Source: Bacteroidetes/Chlorobi group bacterium MS-B_bin-24 (lineage in GTDB: Bacteria; Bacteroidota; Ignavibacteria; Kapaibacteriales; UBA2268). From it: a stretch of DNA of 57,373 nucleotides. How positions within the stretch are numbered: the stretch's first letter is position 1; every line of letters starts with the position of its first letter. Under the pieces are notes generated by a model. The model saw only the letters and a list, made by a program, of their open reading frames with translations. It ran no database searches and was not told the DNA's origin. The position numbers and the translations under genes are program-made. Location of the stretch: the NCBI GenBank assembly GCA_003731685.1, contig RCNO01000007.1:1-57373 (forward strand). The letters are read 5' to 3'. This document shows, piece after piece, positions 44,321-53,401 of this stretch.

Positions 44321-45799
44321 TTAATATTTATACAAAGTGCCTTGCCTTTTCTTTGCTAAGGAATCCCAAAGAGGAACAATCGTTCGTAGAAATTCATTTT
44401 TATCCTCCCAAAGCAATTTCATATCTAACTGAATATACCGCTGTGCTTTCTCTTTTGTCGAAATATCGGGATAATCGATTGGCAACTTAACACCCATTCG
44501 GGTAAACAAGGCGGCGAGCATACCTCGTGCTTTTTCTGCTTTTTCAATGGATGTACTCAAAACACGAAGCGCTTCTACAGGGGCGTGGAAACCAACACCA
44601 TTTGCTGCTGCTACCCAGTCCCAACGCCATTGTGCCGAGCGAATAAGTTTCAAAATTGGTTCCATATCCTTTTCTGTCGCACCATAGCGCCAAGCCATTT
44701 CCGCTTCCAAATGTGCCTTTGCTATTGATTGTTCTGCGATTTTCCGCACTTCACGAACTCTATCTTGTCTTTCGTATACATCCCGAATCAACTCCTGTTC
44801 GCTTTGACGATGGCAAACCTGACACGAGTTGGCAATATTTGCCAAGGGACTACGAATGTGGTGGTCTGTGAATTTAACGCCGCCTTCAACTTTATAGGGC
44901 ATATGACAATCGGCACACGACACTCCGCGTTTAGCGTGTATTCCTGTCATATATAGTTCATAATCGGGATGTTGAGCCTTCAACATCTTTGCCTTGCTCA
45001 ACTTATGTGTCCAATCGGAAAAATTAATTTCATCAAAATAGGCTTCCATCGAATCAGCACTAAATCCTTTATCCCAAGGAAAAGTAAGATACTTTCCTTC
45101 GCCCTTGAAATAGTATTCAACGTGGCATTGGGCGCAAACAAGGGAACGCATTTCTTGGTGAGTTATGTTTTCCAATTTTACTCCCCTTCGCTGAAGAGCC
45201 TCGATTAGGGCAGGTCTGGTGATGCGCAAATTCATAGTCTTTGGGTCGTGGCAATCTTGGCACCCAATAGGATTGACCATTTCAGGTCCCATTTCGAACC
45301 ACTTTTTCTTATAAAAAGCTTCGGCTCCAAGTTTAGCAACCATTCTCGGGAAATCGGTCGTTTTACAAGACCAGCAAGTTGCAGGTTGAGGCGATTCTTT
45401 AACGCCGCCTGTTCGTAAAGTACTTCGTAAATCCTCGATAGCCCAAGCGTGTCCACGAGCCTGATTGTAATCTTTGGCAAAAGCATAGCCAGCCCACATA
45501 ATTACCGATTCGGGGCAATCTTCCAGCAAGTCAATATGACCCGAACCAAGATATTTGCTCCTAAAGCTTGTGTCCAGAGTCCTTTTGTACGACTCGAATT
45601 CACGAGGGAAGTTTTCGCCCCAAACTTCGTTTCTTGGTTCCCAATCGGCAATAGGTTTGACGATTTGAAATCTTGCTATCGATTCGGCGCGTCGCTCAAG
45701 TATTGTCGAAACAAACAACCCCACAATAATGACGATAACGACAGCAAAGATGAATATTGCAAGATAAAGAAATCGTTTTTGGTTTGGTTTTGTTTCCAT
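44321..45799 (-). CDS. nrfA: Cytochrome c nitrite reductase, ammonia-forming catalytic subunit
   Basis: NrfA reduces nitrite to ammonium with six electrons in the periplasm. The 492-residue protein has an N-terminal signal/anchor helix (about 11-32), the diagnostic active-site heme motif CWSCK (142-146), and four CxxCH hemes: CQDCH (180-184), CAQCH (222-226), CADCH (295-299) and CQVCH (326-330). Five hemes with one CxxCK is the NrfA hallmark. The hydrophobic N-terminus lacks an obvious cleavage site, so it may stay membrane-anchored. It follows nrfH by 27 bases on the same strand, the usual NrfHA arrangement that takes electrons from menaquinol. Confidence 0.97.
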   Translation of the reverse strand: METKPNQKRFLYLAIFIFAVVIVIIVGLFVSTILERRAESIARFQIVKPIADWEPRNEVWGENFPREFESYKRTLDTSFRSKYLGSGHIDLLEDCPESVIMWAGYAFAKDYNQARGHAWAIEDLRSTLRTGGVKESPQPATCWSCKTTDFPRMVAKLGAEAFYKKKWFEMGPEMVNPIGCQDCHDPKTMNLRITRPALIEALQRRGVKLENITHQEMRSLVCAQCHVEYYFKGEGKYLTFPWDKGFSADSMEAYFDEINFSDWTHKLSKAKMLKAQHPDYELYMTGIHAKRGVSCADCHMPYKVEGGVKFTDHHIRSPLANIANSCQVCHRQSEQELIRDVYERQDRVREVRKIAEQSIAKAHLEAEMAWRYGATEKDMEPILKLIRSAQWRWDWVAAANGVGFHAPVEALRVLSTSIEKAEKARGMLAALFTRMGVKLPIDYPDISTKEKAQRYIQLDMKLLWEDKNEFLRTIVPLWDSLAKKRQGTLYKY

Positions 45800-45826
45800 T
45801 GTTCTTTCCGATTTTGTTATACATAT

Positions 45827-46402
45827 TTATTCATTCGAGATATATTTCTTTAACCAATCTGGTGTTAATTGGTAATTTACCGGAACACGACCATAGGGAG
45901 TTGAAGCTTGGCTTGCAATACGCCCATGCGGAACCTCCCGATGACAATTCCAGCAATAACTTTGTTCGTCTTTGTGGAATCCTTTTTTCTGCACAAAGGG
46001 GAAAACATAATTAATTTGTTCTTTGTGGCATCGGATGCAGTTCTCCTGAACAACTTTTGCGCCCGCTTCTCTTAATCGAATCACTTGTGGATAAGCATTA
46101 AAAGTAAAAAGAGTCGAATGCCGAAGTCCATCGTTCAACTTAAACCATAATGATTTAGCAGTATTTCCGTGTGGGATATGGCAATCGTTACAAGTTGTTT
46201 GATTACGATGACTGCTGTGAAACCAAGTGATATAAAATGGATTCATAATGTGACAATTAATACAAGCATTGGGATTGTCGGAAAAGTAAGAATGTAGCCG
46301 CGATGAATAAATTCCAAAAACGAACAATCCGCAAAGACACCCGAAAACAATCGAGTATCCTATTTTGTAAAATTTCGTTGGCGCAAACTTTTTAAGTTCC
46401 AT
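45827..46402 (-). CDS. nrfH: Cytochrome c nitrite reductase small subunit, quinol-oxidising
   Basis: NrfH is a NapC/NirT-type membrane-anchored tetraheme cytochrome that oxidises menaquinol and feeds NrfA. The 191-residue protein has one N-terminal helix (about 12-32) and four CxxCH motifs: CINCH (47-51, followed by IMNP), CNDCH (71-75), CIRCH (122-126) and CWNCH (150-154). The spacing agrees with NrfH. It is the first gene of the nrfHA pair; an A/T-rich inverted repeat lies in its leader. Presence of the pair indicates respiratory nitrite ammonification or nitrite detoxification. Confidence 0.96.
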   Translation of the reverse strand: MELKKFAPTKFYKIGYSIVFGCLCGLFVFGIYSSRLHSYFSDNPNACINCHIMNPFYITWFHSSHRNQTTCNDCHIPHGNTAKSLWFKLNDGLRHSTLFTFNAYPQVIRLREAGAKVVQENCIRCHKEQINYVFPFVQKKGFHKDEQSYCWNCHREVPHGRIASQASTPYGRVPVNYQLTPDWLKKYISNE

Positions 46403-46427
46403 TGCAACCTTAAACTTTTAAAAATGC

Positions 46428-46453
46428 AAAATAAGAAAAAAATATCTTATTTT
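46428..46453 (-). promoter_or_regulatory. Inverted repeat in the nrfH leader
   Basis: AAAATAAGA and TCTTATTTT (nine-base perfect arms, eight-base gap) lie 26-51 bases upstream of the nrfH start. It could be an operator or an mRNA hairpin. It does not match the FNR/Crp consensus TTGAT-N4-ATCAA. Being A/T-rich, it may be chance. Confidence 0.3.
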
Positions 46454-46605
46454 AAAAAATAAAAATTATGTTTGTAATCAATAATATTAATAAAGTGTTG
46501 CAAGTTTTACCTTAAACATCAACAAAACTTATTTGAGGAGTTGCAATTTTGTAGAGAATTAGCCACATCTTACGAAAAAAAAACATTGCCTGCCGGATTT
46601 GGTGA

Positions 46606-47076
46606 TTATTTTCCCTCCCCTTTTATCTTCTGGATTATTTTGGTGGTGGATTTGCCTTCGACGAAGGGTATGATTTCGACTTTCCCGCCGTAGGACATAA
46701 CAAATTCGGAGCCAACAATTTCCTCGACCTTGTAATCTCCGCCTTTGACAAGCACATCGGGCTTGACCATCTGAATGAGGTGAAGCGGGGTGTCTTCTTC
46801 GAAAATCACAACATAATCCACTGGCTTCAGTGCATCGAGAATGCGTGCACGGTCGGATTCGGAGTTTATTGGTCTATCTTTTCCTTTCAATCGTTGGACC
46901 GAGGTGTCGCTATTCAAACCAACAATTAGAACATCGCCAAATTCTTTTGCCTTCGTAAGGTATTCTATATGACCGCGGTGCAGAATATCGAAACAACCAT
47001 TTGTGAATACAATCTTTTTGTTCTGTTCCCTCAGCGAATTGCAGATTTTTTCAATTTCATTGAAATCGACAATCAT
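46606..47076 (-). CDS. rfaE2: D-glycero-beta-D-manno-heptose 1-phosphate adenylyltransferase
   Basis: This enzyme makes ADP-heptose for lipopolysaccharide inner core. The 156-residue nucleotidyltransferase has [20 protein letters not shown] (HxGH at about 30-33), [18 protein letters not shown] and the late DVLVKGGDY. The ATG at 47074-47076 overlaps the rfaE1 stop codon (ATGA), so the pair is translationally coupled. The frame is open 40 codons upstream inside rfaE1, but those Arg-rich residues are out of family. In E. coli the two activities are fused as HldE; here they are separate genes. Confidence 0.95.
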   Translation of the reverse strand: MIVDFNEIEKICNSLREQNKKIVFTNGCFDILHRGHIEYLTKAKEFGDVLIVGLNSDTSVQRLKGKDRPINSESDRARILDALKPVDYVVIFEEDTPLHLIQMVKPDVLVKGGDYKVEEIVGSEFVMSYGGKVEIIPFVEGKSTTKIIQKIKGEGK

Positions 47077-48080
47077 CGAATGCCATTCTTTTTGTTGTTT
47101 TTCCGGATTGAATCCAGAAGTTTGTCGATAGTAATTGGCACGACGCCTGGTTCCTCGCAAACAACGCCTGCGGCGTAGTTGGCAATTGTAGCGCATTCCT
47201 TCAAACTTGCCCCAGCCGAATAAATTGCTGCGAAAGTGGCAATTGTTGTATCGCCAGCGCCCGAGACGTCGGCAACTTTTCGCGCCCGAGTGGAAACGAG
47301 CGAAACCTCGCCGTTCGACTCGAACAGCGCCATACCGTCGGCTCCGAGAGTCAAAAGCACGGCTTGGGGCTCGAGCCTTTGCATCAGTTCGTTCCCGGCG
47401 GAAACAATTTGCTCACGATTTTGGATTTTTCGATTCAATGCTTGCTGGGCTTCCTTTCGATTGGGTTTGAAAACGGTAGAATTTCTGTATTCGAAAAAGT
47501 TATCGAACTTTGGGTCGACAAAAGTTGGAATCCCTCGCTCATTGGCTATTTTAATCAGTGAATGTATTAACCGCGCTGTTATCGTTCCTTTGTTGTAATC
47601 TTGGAAGATAATCCCATCAAGATTTTTCTCGTTGGCGATGACTTTTATTATTGAATCGGTGATATGGTCGGGGATTGGGTCGCGAACTTCGCGGTCGACA
47701 CGAACCACGTGTTGATTATTTGCAATGATTCTGGTTTTTACAGTCGTGGGTCGCGAACTATCGACGAACAGCCCGGAAATATCGATTCCGTTCTGCTGGG
47801 CAATTTCTAAAAACATCTTCCCGCTGTTGTCGTCCCCAACGACACCGCAAAGTAGTGGGACAATGCCAAGATTGTTCAAATTGTTAGCAACATTCGAGGC
47901 GCCCCCCAGATGTGCGGTCTCTTCTTCCAAATCGACAACAGGGACTGGGGCTTCGGGCGAAATTCTGTTCACCGTGCCCCAAAAGAAGCGGTCCAGCATC
48001 ACATCGCCCACGACAGCGATACGCTTGCCGCTGCAGTTTTCGAGCAGCTCCCTCGCTCTTTCTAATGTAACTTCCAACAT
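47073..48080 (-). CDS. rfaE1: D-glycero-beta-D-manno-heptose-7-phosphate kinase
   Basis: The 335-residue PfkB-type sugar kinase phosphorylates heptose-7-phosphate at O1 in the ADP-heptose pathway. It shows [27 protein letters not shown] near the start (shortened here: [21 protein letters not shown]), [26 protein letters not shown] and the PfkB active-site signature [15 protein letters not shown] (catalytic Asp near 270). Its last four bases overlap rfaE2. The pair implies a lipopolysaccharide with heptose and so a typical Gram-negative outer membrane. Confidence 0.95.
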   Translation of the reverse strand: MLEVTLERARELLENCSGKRIAVVGDVMLDRFFWGTVNRISPEAPVPVVDLEEETAHLGGASNVANNLNNLGIVPLLCGVVGDDNSGKMFLEIAQQNGIDISGLFVDSSRPTTVKTRIIANNQHVVRVDREVRDPIPDHITDSIIKVIANEKNLDGIIFQDYNKGTITARLIHSLIKIANERGIPTFVDPKFDNFFEYRNSTVFKPNRKEAQQALNRKIQNREQIVSAGNELMQRLEPQAVLLTLGADGMALFESNGEVSLVSTRARKVADVSGAGDTTIATFAAIYSAGASLKECATIANYAAGVVCEEPGVVPITIDKLLDSIRKNNKKNGIR

Positions 48081-48267
48081 AGCATATCGAAAAAAAACAA
48101 AATTACAAAAATATTTCCACGCAATCCATCACGGGTGGTGGAGCTTGAAAATCACAATATGGATTTACGCTATTTTCGTTCGTTTTCTCTTTCTTAACAT
48201 TTTGAATTAACAGAAAAATTGGAAAGTTACTTAGGGGCAACTGACCGGTCCACATACAAGTGTTTTC

Positions 48268-48469
48268 AGCTATCGGATGTTTCAAAAACATCCGATGTCT
48301 TTCCGCTGGGCTATCGCCGATTATTACAATCGCATTTGACCGAACAAGGGACTTCCAGACATCGGATGTCTGGCAGACATCCGATGTCTAACCAAAATGA
48401 ATTCCGTTTGGCAAACGAAATCGGTTTTAGGATTATAATATCTCCTGGGGGCGAATAATTCGCCCCTAC
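48268..48469 (+). repeat. Single complete composite repeat unit (A - spacer 1 - B - spacer 2 - second hairpin)
   Basis: A at 48268-48300 (left arm altered to AGCTATCGG), B at 48357-48389, second hairpin GGGGGCGAATAATTCGCCCC at 48447-48466 ending CTAC at 48469. Spacer 1 has diverged in its first half, while spacer 2 (ACCAAAATGAATTCCGTTTG...) is almost the same as in the array at 50.5 kb. It lies between the divergent rfaE1 and lipoprotein genes. The 48081-48620 gap holds no gene. Confidence 0.93.
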
Positions 48470-48620
48470 ATATTGAATTGAGTTATAACAAAAAATTTTT
48501 TTAAAAGGATTAATTTTGAATTTTTATTTTTATCTTTGTATTTTCTTTTCAACTTGGATTGAAAAGAACAAAAAAGCTAAATTCTATAATTAATTTTGTT
48601 TAACTAATTCAGGAGAAGAT

Positions 48621-49259
48621 ATGAAACTTGAACACCACAAACTTTTGAACAATGGATACAAAATGATTGTATTCCTTCTCTTTACCACAGTTCTTATCGG
48701 TTGCGGCAAAGGGAAAAATGAAAAAGCAGAAATAGTTGATACATACTACAGCCCCGAACTTGGTTGGAAGATGCAAATCGTCAAAGGTTGGGAAAAAATC
48801 GACAGCAACAAGGTCGCTGAAATGACTAACAAAGGAATTTCGGCAATACAATCCCAAACTGGAATAGACAGCGTCGATGTGAGTGCAACAAAACAGTTGT
48901 TAAATCTTCAACTCTCGGGGAACAAAACAAACAAATTCCTTTCTAATATCGAGAAATGGGATTTTGCATCCGAAAAAGAGTTCACCGAACATTTAAATTT
49001 ATTACTTGGACTTGTTTACGATACTTTTACTGGGCTTAAGTTTAATGTCGAAAAAATTGAAAACCCTGATGTAATAATCGACGGCGTCAAGTTCAAACAT
49101 ATTACTTTTAAATTGTCCCAAAATGGATACAATTTGGAAGAGAATATGTATATCGCTTATCACAAGGGCTATTTGTTTACTGTTACAATCGTAACTACAC
49201 AGGAAAGCTACAAAAAGGAGATAGAAATAGCATTCCTAAATTCCAAGTTCAGTAAATAA
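48621..49259 (+). CDS. Putative lipoprotein, unknown function
   Basis: The 212-residue protein has a hydrophobic segment (about 15-25) ending in the lipobox LIGC (cysteine near 28), so it is likely lipid-anchored. The next part, YYSPELGWKMQIVKGWEKID, is a common start of small Bacteroidota lipoproteins that resemble PsbP/MOG1-like folds (LGWKMQIPKGW pattern), but I cannot assign a named family. AGGAG lies eight bases before the ATG. It stands alone, divergent from rfaE1 with a composite repeat between, and convergent with the CBS gene. Confidence 0.78.
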   Translation: MKLEHHKLLNNGYKMIVFLLFTTVLIGCGKGKNEKAEIVDTYYSPELGWKMQIVKGWEKIDSNKVAEMTNKGISAIQSQTGIDSVDVSATKQLLNLQLSGNKTNKFLSNIEKWDFASEKEFTEHLNLLLGLVYDTFTGLKFNVEKIENPDVIIDGVKFKHITFKLSQNGYNLEENMYIAYHKGYLFTVTIVTTQESYKKEIEIAFLNSKFSK

Positions 49260-49271
49260 ATTTAGATGAAA

Positions 49272-49325
49272 GGGGAGTGTGGTGAAAGTATTCAGCCTCG
49301 GAATTTGATTACGGCAACACTCCCC
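49272..49325. terminator. Long-looped inverted repeat between convergent genes
   Basis: GGGGAGTGT at 49272-49280 pairs with ACACTCCCC at 49317-49325 across a 36-base loop, between the lipoprotein gene (+) and the CBS gene (-). It could end both transcripts, but the long loop and lack of a T-tract make this uncertain. Confidence 0.45.
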
Positions 49326-49332
49326 AAAATCT

Positions 49333-49770
49333 TTATCCAACAACCCCAGAGATGTAGTCTTTAAGGTATTTATTTTCTGTCTCTGTTTCTTTTAGCATCG
49401 ACTTGACAATGTCGCCAATGGAAATCAAACCAACAAGAACTTTGTTATGGATGACAGGAATATGCCTGCAACGGTTTTGAGTCATAACTTTTTCGACATA
49501 TTCCAAATCGTCCTCGGGTTCAACGACGATAACTTGTTGGGTCATCACATCTTTTACTTTTTTCGAGAGGCTGTTGGCTAGGTCGGAGGCAAGGGTGCGA
49601 ATAATATCCCTTTCGCTTATTATACCGACAATTTTTGCTTCGGACGAAAGAACCAGAAGCACACCGATGTTGTTTGCCGCAAGAATTTTCACTGCATCGG
49701 CAAGAGTTTTTTCTTCGCCGATTGTAAATACTTCCGGTCCCTTTTGCTTTAGAATATCCTTGACTTTCAT
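49333..49770 (-). CDS. CBS-domain-pair protein
   Basis: The 145-residue protein is built of two CBS domains (about 5-65 and 72-135) and nothing else. Typical segments are ADAVKILAANNIGVLLVL, IVGIISERDIIRTLA, CRHIPVIHNKVLVGLISIGDIV. Such stand-alone pairs bind adenine nucleotides and sense energy or redox state; the partner is unknown. It is downstream of a secreted-protein gene on the same strand (18-base gap). Confidence 0.94.
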   Translation of the reverse strand: MKVKDILKQKGPEVFTIGEEKTLADAVKILAANNIGVLLVLSSEAKIVGIISERDIIRTLASDLANSLSKKVKDVMTQQVIVVEPEDDLEYVEKVMTQNRCRHIPVIHNKVLVGLISIGDIVKSMLKETETENKYLKDYISGVVG

Positions 49771-49788
49771 TAAAACCTCACCAAATTG

Positions 49789-50406
49789 TTATTCTTTTAC
49801 CAATTTTAGATTGTTTTTGATTCTTTCGAGCATTTGTGTTTCCAAGATTCCATTAGATTTCCAGAAATGAACTTGATGGGTAACGAAATCCTCGAACCCG
49901 CTCAATTGCCCTTTAAATGAAATGAACACCGAGCCATCGGGATTCTCTTTGACCTTGAAAGTGTACTGGATTCTGCCGTTTATCCAAATCCCCCCGCGAA
50001 TCAGTGGCATTTCGTAACTATACCGTTTAAGGACTTGGAAAGTTGTATCCTTGCCGAAGGAAAACACGCAAAAGTCCGATTTCAATGTCCCGGTAAAATA
50101 TCCCTCGTCGTTTTGCTGATATTTCTCGTATGAAATCATACAACCGATATCATCGAGCGACTTTTTGATAGCACGCCAAACCATGTCGAAGCTTTCGCTG
50201 AAGGTTTCCTCGTATCGTTCCTTGTAAAATTTTAATCGCTCGGGAACAGTCTCTTGTTGGTCTTTGCCCGGGGTAATCTCTTCTTGAAATTGCGGAGTTT
50301 CTTCTTCCTCTTTCTTCTTTTCTTTTTCCTGGCTGAACGCGGTCGAAATAAACAAAGTAAACATACAGAGAATGGAAATCAACCAACGAAAATTTGCCTT
50401 TTTCAT
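49789..50406 (-). CDS. Secreted protein of unknown function with a charged linker
   Basis: The 205-residue protein has a clean signal peptide (WLISILCMFTLFISTAFS, cut before QEKEK), then a highly charged stretch (QEKEKKKEEEETPQFQEE, about 26-50), then a compact domain (about 60-200) with alternating strands (EGYFTGTLKSDFCVF, IQYTFKVKENPDG, SVFISFKGQLSGFEDF). The last part is reminiscent of small Bacteroidota periplasmic proteins, but I do not recognise a family. It is followed by the CBS gene after 18 bases. The composite repeat array starts 74 bases upstream of its start codon. Confidence 0.75.
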   Translation of the reverse strand: MKKANFRWLISILCMFTLFISTAFSQEKEKKKEEEETPQFQEEITPGKDQQETVPERLKFYKERYEETFSESFDMVWRAIKKSLDDIGCMISYEKYQQNDEGYFTGTLKSDFCVFSFGKDTTFQVLKRYSYEMPLIRGGIWINGRIQYTFKVKENPDGSVFISFKGQLSGFEDFVTHQVHFWKSNGILETQMLERIKNNLKLVKE

Positions 50407-50479
50407 TTCAAATTCTCTTTATTGTTTATTAAAGTTTCAAATTTATCAAAAAAACAGAAAAATCAAAAGCAAAATTTTC

Positions 50480-51162
50480 GTAGGGGGCGAATGATTATTT
50501 CGCCCCCTACATTTTTCCCAGACATCGGATGTTTCGAAAACATCCGATGTCTTTTGGCAGGGCAAGCGATATTTGTTCCAGATGCATTTCATCGAACAAG
50601 GGGACTTCCAGACATCGGATGTCTGGCAGACATCCGATGTCTAACCAAAATGAATTCCGTTTGGCAAACGAAATCGGTTTTGGGATTATGATATTTCGTA
50701 AGGGGGCAAATGATTATTTAGCCCCTACAATTTTCCCACACTTCGGATGCTTCAAAAACATCCGATGTCTTGTGGCAAGGCGAGCGCTGTTTGTTTTGGA
50801 TGCATTTCGTTGAACAAGGGGTTTTCCCAGACATCGGCTGTCTGGCAGACATCCGATGTCTAACAAAATGAATTCCGTTTGGGGGAACGAAATCGGTTTT
50901 GGGATTATGATATCTTGTAGGGGCGAAAAATTATTATCCCCTACAATTTCCCAGACATCGGATGTTTCAAAAACATCCGATGTCTTTTTGGCAAGGGCAA
51001 GCGCTGTTTGTTCCAGGTGCATTTCATCGAACAAGGGGTTTTCCAGACATCGGATGTCTGGCAGACATCCGATGTCTAACCAAAATGACTTCCGTTTGGG
51101 GAAACGAAATCGGTTTTAGGATTATGATATTTCGTAGGGTGCGAAAAATTATTCCCCCATAC
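50480..51162 (+). repeat. Tandem array of three composite repeat units (about 218 bases each)
   Basis: Order: second hairpin (50480-50510), A (50520-50552), spacer 1, B (50610-50642), spacer 2, second hairpin (50698-50728), A (50738-50770), B (50829-50861), second hairpin (50917-50944), A (50953-50985), B (51045-51077), second hairpin (51134-51162). Periods are 218, 219 and 217 bases, not multiples of three, so the array is not coding. Each unit could fold as three strong hairpins plus a small one in spacer 2 (CGTTTG-G-CAAACG). The array fills the whole gap between the E1 gene and the secreted-protein gene. Confidence 0.96.
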
Positions 51163-51164
51163 AA

Positions 51165-53306
51165 TTAAAATTTAATTACTTTTAGTATTGCTTCTTTTAC
51201 ATCTTCTTTGTTGGGCAGGATGGCATTTTCGTATTCTTTTGCAAAACCGACTGGACAATCTTTCGAGCCTACTCGTAGTATGGGCGCATCCAAATAATTG
51301 AAGACATTTTCGGCGATTTTGCCGGCAATTTCGCCACCAAAGCCACCAGTTACTTTATCCTCGTGGGCAATGACAACGCGATTTGTTTTGCGAATGGATT
51401 CGTACACAAGCTCTTCGTCCCAAGGTATCAAAGAACGCAAATCGATAACTTCGACATCGATGCCTTCGGCTTCGAGGTCCTTCGCTGCGAATAATGCAAG
51501 ATGGACTGCTGTGCCATAGGCAACAACGGTAACATCGGTGCCGGCTCGGCGAATCTTTGCCTTACCAAAGGGGACCACAAACTCGGGGTGGGGCTTCTTT
51601 GCATACGCGTTTTTGAAATTATACAAAAACTTGGGTTCCAAATACATCGTTACCCCACGCGAACGAATTGCATTTCGCATAAGTCCAACAGCATCGTCGG
51701 CAAAAGCAGGAGCTACAATGCGAATTCCGGGAAGCGTTACTAATGCTCCTTCGATGTTCTGCGAATGATATAATCCCCCTTGAATATAACCACCACTGGC
51801 AAGACGAATCACAATATTCGGGGTGAATTGCCCCTTTGTCCTCCAATAGTCGTGTGAGCATTCAACAAGTTGTTCCATTGCGGGCCAGAAGTAATCGGCA
51901 AATTCGGCACCTTCGATGACAACACGAATGTCATCGCGGTATCGGCAGAATCCGTTTGCGGTTCCAACAATATTATCCTCTGCAATCGGGGCGTTAAAAA
52001 CTCTTTCTTTACCAAACATCTGGGGCATTCCTTTTACAACATTGAACACCCCGCCTTTGCCAATGTCCTGTCCCCAAAGAAATGTGTTTGGATTCCTTTG
52101 GAACTCTTCAATTAGAGTTTGATTGATTGCCTCGCGTAGAGAAATCAAAGGTGCATCGGGATCGGGTTCGTATTCTTCGGTTTTAGCATCTTTTGGAATA
52201 TATGGTTCCGGAATAATGAACTTATTCCATTGAGAGCCGTCGGCATTTGGCATTTTTTCGGCTTGGTCTGCTGCTTCGAAAATAATCCGTTGGTTTTCGG
52301 ATTCTATTTCCTGTAGTTCCTCTTCTGTTGCAATGCCACGACTTAGAATGTAGTATCGAAATTGAAGTAGAGGGTCACGGCGGGCTACGGTTTGCAATTC
52401 TTCGGGTGTGCGGTAAAGTTCGTGATTGTCGGAATTAGAGTGGGAGCCAATTCGGTCACATTCTGCGTGCACAATTGCAGGACCATTGCCACTTTCGACC
52501 CATTCAATTGCACTTTGCAAAGCACGATAGGAGTCGAACGGGTCTCGACCATCGCAGTTTATTATTTTTAAGTTTTTCAAGCCCGAAAAGTTCTCGGCTA
52601 CATTCAAATTTCCCATCACTTCGTGTAGCGGAACCGAGATGCCATATTTATTGTTTTGGATTACGAACACGACTGGCAATTTTTCGGTCGAGGCGCAGTT
52701 GACTGCTTCGAAATAATATCCTTCGGCAGTGGCAGATTCACCAGTTGAACAGAAAACAATCTCGTCGCCATTGTATCTACGGATAGCCCTGCCCAGCCCA
52801 GCAGCGTGTTGGGCGTGATTTCCTGTGCACGAGGACACGTTTTGTATTCTTATCTCGGGCTTAGCAAAATGATTGCTCATATGGCGTCCGCCACCTGCAA
52901 CATCGGCGTCTTTGCTCAAACCATTCAAAATTATCTCGTATGGGGTAATACCAGCAGCAAGGCAGGTTAGCATATCGCGATAATACGGGAAAAGAAAATC
53001 TTTCCCCGCCCGAAACACAAGACCTAAAGCCAGCTGTATCCCATCGTGCCCGCCAAATGGGGCGTGATAGGACCATCCCTTTGCCATCTTCAAGTACAAC
53101 GCAGCCTTCTCGTCGAGCCTTCTGCCCAACTGGTTTAATTTATACCATTTCAGGATAGTTTCCTTGTCGAATCCAGTAAAATCGAACTTGCTGTAAAGCT
53201 CGACTTCGCGTTCCTTCCCCAGATAGGTCATCTTTACAATCTTTGCCTTGCCGTTTGGCTTTGATTCAATTTTCTTTTCGCTTAATTTTGCTTTTGCATT
53301 TTTCAT
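51165..53306 (-). CDS. Alpha-keto acid dehydrogenase E1, fused alpha and beta subunits
   Basis: This 713-residue protein joins the two halves of a thiamine-diphosphate E1 (pyruvate or branched-chain 2-oxo acid dehydrogenase type). Residues 60-350 are the alpha part (GRRLDEKAALYLKM, AGITPYEIIL, the cofactor region FCSTGESATAEGYYFEAVN...NNKYGIS). Residues 380-713 are the beta part (LREAINQTLIEEFQRNP, LWGQDIG, NAPIAEDNIVGTANG, VIAHEDKVTGGFGGEIAGKI). The N-terminus is Lys-rich. The oxidised substrate cannot be told from sequence; E2 and E3 genes are not adjacent. The genome also has the ferredoxin-linked pyruvate enzyme at 19 kb. Its stop is three bases from the repeat array. Confidence 0.93.
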   Translation of the reverse strand: MKNAKAKLSEKKIESKPNGKAKIVKMTYLGKEREVELYSKFDFTGFDKETILKWYKLNQLGRRLDEKAALYLKMAKGWSYHAPFGGHDGIQLALGLVFRAGKDFLFPYYRDMLTCLAAGITPYEIILNGLSKDADVAGGGRHMSNHFAKPEIRIQNVSSCTGNHAQHAAGLGRAIRRYNGDEIVFCSTGESATAEGYYFEAVNCASTEKLPVVFVIQNNKYGISVPLHEVMGNLNVAENFSGLKNLKIINCDGRDPFDSYRALQSAIEWVESGNGPAIVHAECDRIGSHSNSDNHELYRTPEELQTVARRDPLLQFRYYILSRGIATEEELQEIESENQRIIFEAADQAEKMPNADGSQWNKFIIPEPYIPKDAKTEEYEPDPDAPLISLREAINQTLIEEFQRNPNTFLWGQDIGKGGVFNVVKGMPQMFGKERVFNAPIAEDNIVGTANGFCRYRDDIRVVIEGAEFADYFWPAMEQLVECSHDYWRTKGQFTPNIVIRLASGGYIQGGLYHSQNIEGALVTLPGIRIVAPAFADDAVGLMRNAIRSRGVTMYLEPKFLYNFKNAYAKKPHPEFVVPFGKAKIRRAGTDVTVVAYGTAVHLALFAAKDLEAEGIDVEVIDLRSLIPWDEELVYESIRKTNRVVIAHEDKVTGGFGGEIAGKIAENVFNYLDAPILRVGSKDCPVGFAKEYENAILPNKEDVKEAILKVIKF

Positions 53307-53401
53307 ATATACTTAATTTTTGTTAAACTAACTTTAAAATTTAAGAAACGAAAAAATTTTAATTTGCTTTTAAACATAAAAAACAAATATATGGAAATTT
53401 T

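Noticed and set aside
46086..46094. Perfect DnaA box (TGTGGATAA)
   Set aside because: Single copy inside the nrfH coding sequence with no cluster of boxes or A/T-rich unwinding region around it; one such match is expected by chance in a window of this size.
50480..51162. CRISPR array
   Set aside because: The regularly spaced palindromes first suggested one, but the sequences between repeats are nearly identical in each unit, repeats are of three kinds, and no cas gene is present.
50254..51168. Overlapping open frames through the repeat array (Arg/Cys/His-rich peptides)
   Set aside because: They are made of the palindromic repeats themselves, occur on both strands, and the 218-base period shifts the frame in each unit, so no conserved peptide is repeated.
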